Positions 58,857-64,000 of a stretch of 64,000 nt of DNA are shown piece after piece (within the stretch, counting starts at the first letter, position 1; the number at the start of each line of letters is the position of its first letter). A model generated the notes under the pieces. It was not told where the DNA came from. It saw only the letters and a program-made list of their open reading frames with translations, and ran no database searches. The translations under genes were made by a program, and so were the position numbers. Source of the stretch: Penumbrarchaeum sp964445525 (GTDB lineage: Archaea; Thermoplasmatota; Penumbrarchaeia; Penumbrarchaeales; Penumbrarchaeaceae). The stretch is from NCBI GenBank assembly GCA_964445525.1, contig CAYULA010000008.1:27135-91134 (forward strand), written 5' to 3'.

Positions 58857-61118
58857 ATGGTTGCAAGAGAGAGAGTATCGGAGGCGAAATTCGGCGCGGA
58901 TGCCATCTTGGGCTATCTCGAGCAGATAGAAGGCAGAATGGAAGGTGCCATGAAAGCCGATGATCCCGAGGATGTTCACAAGATCAGGACCAACTCCAGG
59001 AGGTTGAGGACCGCCCTTTCGGTTTTTAACGATATATTCGAGGGAACCGGTGTGGGTGTGGGCGATGTAAAGGCCATGATGAAGGGGCTGGGGAATGCCA
59101 GGGACCTCGATGTTAGGATCATCAAGATAGAGGACTGGTTGAACACCGATGAGGGGGAAGGCATCCGGGAAGTCCTGAAAATCTTGAAAGAATACCATTC
59201 GGATATTAGAGAAAAAGAACAGAAAAATGTTATAAGATCCCTGGAAAATGCTCAAAAGAAGGGATTTCTGAAAGAGACGCACGATGTTTCCAGGGGATTG
59301 CTCGAGCAGGCGGGAAAGGTCGATCATATTCCATACACGGCCAGCCTATACCTGAGGGCGGATGAAGAGATCAGGAAAAGGATCGATAAGTTGAGGAAGT
59401 ACAGGAAATGGGTTCATGTCGAGGAGGCCTGCGAGAAACACCACAAGCTCAGGATAGCTGCCAAGCACCTGAGGTACTCCATGACCCTCTTCAGCGGAAT
59501 ATTCGCAGGCAAACTGGAGAAGGAAAGGGCCGCTCTTGTGGACATACAGGACGCAGCGGGAGAGATGCACGACCATGACGTATGGATAGAGGAAATTCGG
59601 AAGATAATCAAAAGGATCCGGAAGGGAAAGGAAGAATATTTCAAAGAAATGGAAGCCGAACTCGAAAGGCTCATCGAATTCCTCGAAGAACAGAGGAACG
59701 AGGAGTACATCAACTTCGTCAATGCCTGGGAGAGGCTTATCAGCGAGAGAATACTGGAGGGACTGGAGGAAACCCTTCGAATCTCGAGAGAGCTCAACGG
59801 GGATGTGAAAAGTTTTGCATTGGTATCTGATGTCCATGCCAATCTGGATGCATTGAGAGCCGTTATCGAGGACGCAAAGAACAGGGGAGTGAAATGGTTC
59901 ATCAATGCCGGTGATATCGTGGGTTACGGTGCATTTCCCAACGAGGTGGCGGATATCTGCACCGGAGAGGATTTCTTCTCGATTCCGGGGAATATCGACC
60001 GGGACGTGCTGAATGAAGATTTCGGTGAAAAAGACCTGAAATCCGTGGCTCTGGTTTATGCAAGGGATGAACTGAAGGATAAAAACCTGAAGAAAATTGA
60101 AGAATTACCCGAAAGCAGAATGGTGAAGGTGATCGGAACCGATATATTGGTTGTACACGGCAGTCCCTTTTCCCAGGATGAACATCTCAGGTCCTCGACC
60201 CCGGAGAAAAGGTTCAGGGAAATCGCAGAGGACAATCCCTTCGATGTGATATTTTTCGGCCACACCCATGAACAGTTCACCAGGAAGGTGGGCAGGACCC
60301 TTTTTCTGAATCCGGGAAGTGTCGGAAGGACTGCCGAGGGAACAAGGCATGCACAGTATGCGATTATCGAATCAGATCCCTTCTCTTTCGAGATGATCAA
60401 TCTAGATTACGATGTGAGATCGGCTGTAAACGCCATAAGGAAAAGGGATCTGCCAGAGGAATTCGTGCAGATGATACTCAGGGGAACGGGATTGAAGGAG
60501 GTTCAGAAGATGGAAAAGGATCTTGTCAAGGCCAGAAACAGGATCGGCCGGGAGGACCTGGAAAAGATATCCAGGAAATATTACTGGAATCTGGAGCATC
60601 CCAGACAGGTCAGGGACGTGGCCCTGATGCTGTTCGATGAGCTGAAGGACCTTCACGGGCTGGGCGATGAAGAGAGATGGATGCTTGACTGCGGGAGTCT
60701 CCTGCACGATATCGGCTGGAGTATGCCCGAGGTCCCCCATCACAGAGCCTCCATGGAGCTGATCCTGAACGATCAGGATCTTCCGTTTTCAATAAGAGAG
60801 AGATACATGATCGCATCCATCGCAAGGTACCACAGGAAGGCGCTTCCCAAAGAGGAGCATTTCCATTACAGGAAGCTGGAAGAAGAGGACAGAAAGAAGG
60901 TAAGTGTTCTTTCTTCACTGCTGAGGATAGCCGATGGCCTGGACTGTTCCCACAGCTCCATAGTAAAGAGCCTCAAGGCCGATATTGAAAAGGACAGGAT
61001 CAGGATAGTCTGCAGGGTGAATGAAGGTCCATTCTGGGAGGAAGAAAAAGTAAATGATAAGAAAAAGGACCTCTTCGTGAAGGTTTTCGGAAAGGATATT
61101 GTTCTGGCATGGGAGTGA
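58857..61118 (+). CDS. CHAD - metallophosphoesterase - HD triple fusion
   Basis: The 753-residue protein joins three modules. Residues 1-310 form a CHAD domain, an all-helical polyphosphate-binding module, with its two conserved basic His motifs HKIRTNSRRLR (41-51) and HKLRIAAKHLRY (196-207). Residues about 318-520 are a calcineurin-like phosphoesterase: SDVHANL (324-330), GDIVGYG (352-358), GNID (378-381), VVHGS (432-436) and FGHTH (467-471). Residues about 565-753 are an HD domain akin to the C-terminal part of Ppx/GppA: H581, LLHDIG (615-620), ARYHRK (656-661) and IADGLD (691-696). It lies eight bases after ppk1 and overlaps or abuts ppx. It probably binds polyphosphate granules and hydrolyses polyphosphate or a signalling nucleotide. 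I know of no described protein with this order. Confidence 0.9.
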   Translation: MVARERVSEAKFGADAILGYLEQIEGRMEGAMKADDPEDVHKIRTNSRRLRTALSVFNDIFEGTGVGVGDVKAMMKGLGNARDLDVRIIKIEDWLNTDEGEGIREVLKILKEYHSDIREKEQKNVIRSLENAQKKGFLKETHDVSRGLLEQAGKVDHIPYTASLYLRADEEIRKRIDKLRKYRKWVHVEEACEKHHKLRIAAKHLRYSMTLFSGIFAGKLEKERAALVDIQDAAGEMHDHDVWIEEIRKIIKRIRKGKEEYFKEMEAELERLIEFLEEQRNEEYINFVNAWERLISERILEGLEETLRISRELNGDVKSFALVSDVHANLDALRAVIEDAKNRGVKWFINAGDIVGYGAFPNEVADICTGEDFFSIPGNIDRDVLNEDFGEKDLKSVALVYARDELKDKNLKKIEELPESRMVKVIGTDILVVHGSPFSQDEHLRSSTPEKRFREIAEDNPFDVIFFGHTHEQFTRKVGRTLFLNPGSVGRTAEGTRHAQYAIIESDPFSFEMINLDYDVRSAVNAIRKRDLPEEFVQMILRGTGLKEVQKMEKDLVKARNRIGREDLEKISRKYYWNLEHPRQVRDVALMLFDELKDLHGLGDEERWMLDCGSLLHDIGWSMPEVPHHRASMELILNDQDLPFSIRERYMIASIARYHRKALPKEEHFHYRKLEEEDRKKVSVLSSLLRIADGLDCSHSSIVKSLKADIEKDRIRIVCRVNEGPFWEEEKVNDKKKDLFVKVFGKDIVLAWE

Positions 61119-61120
61119 AT

Positions 61121-62665
61121 ATGATCGGAAATCTCGGGTTCATGGACATAGGAACCAATTCAATCCGGCTGATGCTTGTCAAGATCAATCCCAACGGAAG
61201 CCACACGGTAATGAGGGAGGAAAAGGAGGTTGTGAGACTAGGCGAGCACGAATACGGCACGGGACTACTTCATCCGGTTGCAATGAAGAGAACCGTAATA
61301 GTCTGCAAGAGGTTCGTTGAGGTTGCCAGATCATATGGTGTAACGGAGATACCTACCGTAGCAACATCGGCAATGAGGGATGCAAGCAACAGGAACGACC
61401 TTCTCCAGGTGCTTGAAAAGGAGATCGCCCCGGATGTGAGCGTGATATCCGGCAAGGAGGAGGCCAGGTTAATCTATGTGGGTGTTTCAAGCGGGGTTCA
61501 GATTGGTAGCGAAATGAGCCTGTTCATAGATATCGGAGGAGGAAGCACGGAAATAAGCATGGGAGATCAGCATGATCATTATTATCTGGATTCCATAAAA
61601 CTCGGTGCGATCAGGGTATCCACACTCTTTCCCGGTGATGAGGACATAGTCGATTCCAAAACTTACTCCGAGATGAAGGAATTCTCCAAAAAGAAACTTG
61701 TCAAGACGAGAATGTTACTCGAGGGTAAGAAATGGAAGTATGTGTTCGGAAGCTCCGGAACAATTCAGAACCTATCGGAGATATCGAACAAACTCTACGG
61801 AGGAGGAACTCGAAAGGGCGGAACGATACTGAAGTTGAAAGAACTCAGGAAGGTATCCAAGCATTTGAGGGAGCTCCCACTTATGGAGAGGATAGAGGTT
61901 CCGGGCATCAATCCCTCCAGAGCGGATATCATTGTCGGAGGGGCTGCGGTTCTGGAGACGGTGATGGAGGAGTTGGGGGTCGAGGAACTGATCACCAGTA
62001 AAAGGGGATTGAGGCACGGTCTAATGATAGATGTCCTCACAAGAAAAGGTCTCTATCCCAAGGAAGGTGTTTCGGTCAGACAGAGGAGCGTTCTTCATCT
62101 TGCCAGGGAATGCAACTTCGACGAGAAGCATTCCAGAAAAGTACAGGAACTCACGATGGAGCTATTCGACAGCGCCGGGGAGGTTGGCCTTCATGAACTC
62201 GGCAAGGAGGACCGTGAGCTCATGGAACATGCGGCGCTTTTACATGACATCGGCAATCTGATTTCGTTCAGAAAGCATCACCATCACACATACTACATTA
62301 TCATGAACTCGGAGCTACTTGGATTCAACATGAAGGAGGTCACAATCCTTGCCAATGTTGCAAGATACCACAGGAAGAGAGCCCCCAGGGAAAAGGATCT
62401 GAAAACCGACGGATTGGATGCGAATTCCAGGAACAAAGTAAGGCTAATGGCTGCCTTTCTACGCCTTGCTGAAACCCTGGACAGAGCCCATAGAGGTTTG
62501 ATAAAAGGGGCCAGCTTTACAGGAAAAGAGAACGGGCAGGCTTTGCTTACAGTGGAAGCCGGAGAGGACTGCCATCTGGAAAAATGGGGTATCAAGTCCA
62601 GCAGGGAAATATTCAGTGAGATGGTGGGATATGATCTGAAAGTGGATTTCGCTACCTGCAGGTGA
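61121..62665 (+). CDS. ppx: Exopolyphosphatase / pppGpp phosphatase family protein with HD domain
   Basis: The 514-residue enzyme of the Ppx/GppA family removes terminal phosphates from polyphosphate. The ASKHA-fold N-part has FMDIGTNSIRLMLVKI, the P-loop DIGGGSTEIS and FGSSGTIQNLSE. VATSAMRDASNRNDLL and ISGKEEARLIYVGV carry the catalytic Glu region. The C-terminal HD part has LLHDIGNLISFRKHHHHTYYIIMNSELLGF and ARYHRKRAP, closely like the HD module of the fusion protein upstream, so one probably arose by duplication of the other. The ATG at 61121 follows the upstream stop (TGAATATG) and uses GGGAGTGA; an ATG at 61109 within the previous gene is an alternative. Third gene of the polyphosphate operon. 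Confidence 0.93.
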   Translation: MIGNLGFMDIGTNSIRLMLVKINPNGSHTVMREEKEVVRLGEHEYGTGLLHPVAMKRTVIVCKRFVEVARSYGVTEIPTVATSAMRDASNRNDLLQVLEKEIAPDVSVISGKEEARLIYVGVSSGVQIGSEMSLFIDIGGGSTEISMGDQHDHYYLDSIKLGAIRVSTLFPGDEDIVDSKTYSEMKEFSKKKLVKTRMLLEGKKWKYVFGSSGTIQNLSEISNKLYGGGTRKGGTILKLKELRKVSKHLRELPLMERIEVPGINPSRADIIVGGAAVLETVMEELGVEELITSKRGLRHGLMIDVLTRKGLYPKEGVSVRQRSVLHLARECNFDEKHSRKVQELTMELFDSAGEVGLHELGKEDRELMEHAALLHDIGNLISFRKHHHHTYYIIMNSELLGFNMKEVTILANVARYHRKRAPREKDLKTDGLDANSRNKVRLMAAFLRLAETLDRAHRGLIKGASFTGKENGQALLTVEAGEDCHLEKWGIKSSREIFSEMVGYDLKVDFATCR

Positions 62666-63443
62666 TTTGCTCTTTCATGATCCGGATGAATTCATTCCTT
62701 GCATGTTTCTCGATCCAGGGCCTGTGTCCGCATTTCTCGAGAAGGTGGAAGGTCAGATCGAGATCAAGTTGTTTTAATGGCCCTTTTACTCCCTCATAGG
62801 GATGGGGGTCGTTCTCTCCGTGAATTGCTATTATCGGGCATCGTAGTTTCTCCGTATATTTCAACAGTATCTTGGATCTTCTGAGTGATAATGCCTCCCT
62901 CCAAACATTTTTGTTAATTATCGGATCCAATACAATTTTCGGTTTCGGGATATCCTCGATAGCATCATAGGTATCCGCCTTTGTCATCAATTCGGCAAAC
63001 CTTTTGAAAAGTTTTTTGTCCGGATTGAGTGATGAAAGTGCCGAGTTCAAATCAAAAACCTCCTTACTTTCTTCCCGGGATAATCCTGACAATCTCGTTT
63101 TCATTATGGATAAGGCATACTTCTCTTCAAAGGGAGCCGAGCTTATCAGGATCAGTTTGGAGATCTTTTCCGGATGCCTGGATGCTGTCAGTATGCAAAG
63201 CCAGGCTCCCCAGGAGAATCCGATCAGGGTTATCGGCGGGATGGCGGTGTCAATTATTTCCGAAAGCTCCTCGATCTGACCGGCTACCGTATCCCTGGTT
63301 TGGATCGGTTCTATTATACCTGTGCAATCGGAGAGGTCCTCTGAAAGATGGTATAATTCTCCCGCTGCCCCGGGTCCTCCGTGGACCAGGATCGTGGTGA
63401 ACGGGGGAACTCCGTGAAAACGGACTTTGTTCATCAGCATCAC
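62652..63443 (-). CDS. Alpha/beta hydrolase
   Basis: The 263-residue protein has the alpha/beta hydrolase fold. The oxyanion region is LVHGGPGAAGEL, the nucleophile elbow GFSWGAW carries the catalytic Ser, the acid is in IIAIHGENDPHPYEG, and the catalytic His is in KCGHRPWIE at the C-terminus. The HGGPGA motif resembles proline iminopeptidases and related hydrolases, but the lid is short; the substrate is unknown. Its ATG overlaps the stop of the upstream thioredoxin-fold gene by four bases, so they are co-translated. The 3' end overlaps the convergent ppx gene by 14 bases. Confidence 0.9.
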   Translation of the reverse strand: MMLMNKVRFHGVPPFTTILVHGGPGAAGELYHLSEDLSDCTGIIEPIQTRDTVAGQIEELSEIIDTAIPPITLIGFSWGAWLCILTASRHPEKISKLILISSAPFEEKYALSIMKTRLSGLSREESKEVFDLNSALSSLNPDKKLFKRFAELMTKADTYDAIEDIPKPKIVLDPIINKNVWREALSLRRSKILLKYTEKLRCPIIAIHGENDPHPYEGVKGPLKQLDLDLTFHLLEKCGHRPWIEKHARNEFIRIMKEQITCR

Positions 63444-63904
63444 TTTATCTTGCAGCTGTTTCCCGCGGCTTCGAGCATCTGTTTTATACCTGCATCATCT
63501 GCATAACCTTTCCCCTCGAAGATGATGATTCCCTTCTCATCGAGGAGGTATACATATCCGATCGATGTATCCCGTATACCGAGTTCATTTCGGATTTCCT
63601 TCGTATCTCCGTAGTAGGTAGCCACATTGTCATGTTTTTTCTCGGGTATCCCGGACCTCATTCCGCTGTCTATGAAACCGGACATAAGCTTCCATAGGGA
63701 TCCCTCTATCATGGGGACCTCGTATACGCCGTCCTCCCGGCAGGCCCTCTCGAAAGGCTCGGTCCAGGAATCAAGCATGATCTGAGCTCCCCTGACGAAT
63801 GCGACAGCCACAAGAGCCACCTCTCCAGAGGTTTCGTCGGGAAATGTTACCTCCTTCCCGGAAAGGGTCTTTGCCCGGATCTTGGGAAATGTTTTCTCTT
63901 TCAT
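63440..63904 (-). CDS. Thioredoxin-fold protein resembling ATP10
   Basis: The 154-residue protein has a redoxin-like start (FPKIRAKTLSGKEVTFPDETSGEVALVAVAFVRGAQ). It then has DSWTEPFERACREDGVYEVPMIEG, LMSGFIDSGMRSGIP and VYLLDEKGIIIFEGKGYADD. This order recalls the ATP10 family, whose mitochondrial member assists ATP-synthase assembly, rather than peroxiredoxins; the usual CxxC is absent. Cysteines occur only at REDGV-flanking Cys and NSCKIK. The ATG at 63904 fits a TATA-like element (GCATATAATGC, 63924-63934, minus strand) about 25 bases upstream and so a leaderless mRNA; a TTG at 63913 is in frame. Family assignment is by eye and moderately sure. Confidence 0.65.
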   Translation of the reverse strand: MKEKTFPKIRAKTLSGKEVTFPDETSGEVALVAVAFVRGAQIMLDSWTEPFERACREDGVYEVPMIEGSLWKLMSGFIDSGMRSGIPEKKHDNVATYYGDTKEIRNELGIRDTSIGYVYLLDEKGIIIFEGKGYADDAGIKQMLEAAGNSCKIK

Positions 63905-63923
63905 GTTTTTCAATCCACGTGAT

Positions 63924-63934
63924 GCATTATATGC
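63924..63934 (-). promoter_or_regulatory. TATA box of the thioredoxin-fold/hydrolase operon
   Basis: CATATAATGC on the minus strand is centred about 25 bases before the ATG at 63904, predicting a leaderless two-gene transcript. Confidence 0.55.
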
Positions 63935-64000
63935 TTTACACAGGAATAGTTCGTGTTAAAGGGTGTTGGTGAGGTCTTTATGCCCTATTGCATTGTCCAT

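Overview
The window reads as archaeal chromosome. It encodes geranylgeranylglyceryl phosphate synthase (archaeal membrane lipids), a Hef-type helicase-nuclease, an archaeal S26B signal peptidase, a DUF2683/RelE-type toxin-antitoxin pair and RqcH/NFACT. TATA boxes lie about 25-28 bases before many start codons. Large secreted beta-helix proteins with one C-terminal membrane anchor, several glutamate dehydrogenases and peptide-oriented metabolism fit an uncultured Thermoplasmatota-like euryarchaeon best. That placement is inference; no rRNA or other strong marker is present. No tRNA, rRNA, CRISPR array or insertion sequence was recognised.

Layout. 1-7.3 kb: edge of a membrane protein, an Asp-rich anchored surface protein, a zinc-ribbon protein, Hef, a small acidic protein, a flavoprotein, MsrB and a CNNM/CorC-type protein. 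7.3-11.5 kb: a 1388-residue beta-helix surface protein. 11.6-16.1 kb: three different glutamate dehydrogenases in a row, the second behind a structured leader. 16.1-22.2 kb: two long proteins built on the ATP-binding domain of PEP synthase, one ending in a nucleotidyltransferase domain; a third relative lies at 29.7-32.7 kb. 23.2-28.0 kb: cyanophycinase, cyanophycin synthetase and an M20 metallohydrolase, apparently a nitrogen-storage polymer unit. 28.3-29.7 kb: an AAA ATPase behind two perfect dyads. 32.9-37.7 kb: a second beta-helix surface protein. 37.7-38.2 kb: a candidate structured RNA and an 81-residue protein. 38.2-45.3 kb: a five-gene MacB/FtsX-type ABC operon, including a 46-residue membrane protein, behind a leader with 17-base repeats. 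45.5-50.2 kb: FeoA, Ogt-GGGPS, toxin-antitoxin, PfkB kinase and signal peptidase. 50.2-56.7 kb: a large cytosolic repeat protein, RqcH, a CinA-type domain protein and tryptophanase. 56.7-62.7 kb: a polyphosphate operon (PPK1, a CHAD-phosphoesterase-HD fusion, Ppx). 62.7-63.9 kb: an alpha/beta hydrolase and a thioredoxin-fold ATP10-like protein.

How the genes may work together: the three GDHs, the cyanophycin genes and tryptophanase point to an organism that ferments amino acids or peptides and stores surplus nitrogen as multi-L-arginyl-poly-L-aspartate. The polyphosphate operon provides a second storage polymer, of phosphate and energy. The PEP-synthase-like proteins lie between and beside these loci. 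They lack both the phosphohistidine domain and the receiver phospho-acceptor, which suggests an unstudied ATP-dependent regulatory or transferase role.

The most notable candidates for undescribed biology are the CHAD-phosphoesterase-HD fusion, the PEP-synthase-like trio with its nucleotidyltransferase fusion, the structured RNA at 37707-37850, the twin-hairpin leader of the second GDH, and the 17-base palindromic repeat array before the ABC operon.
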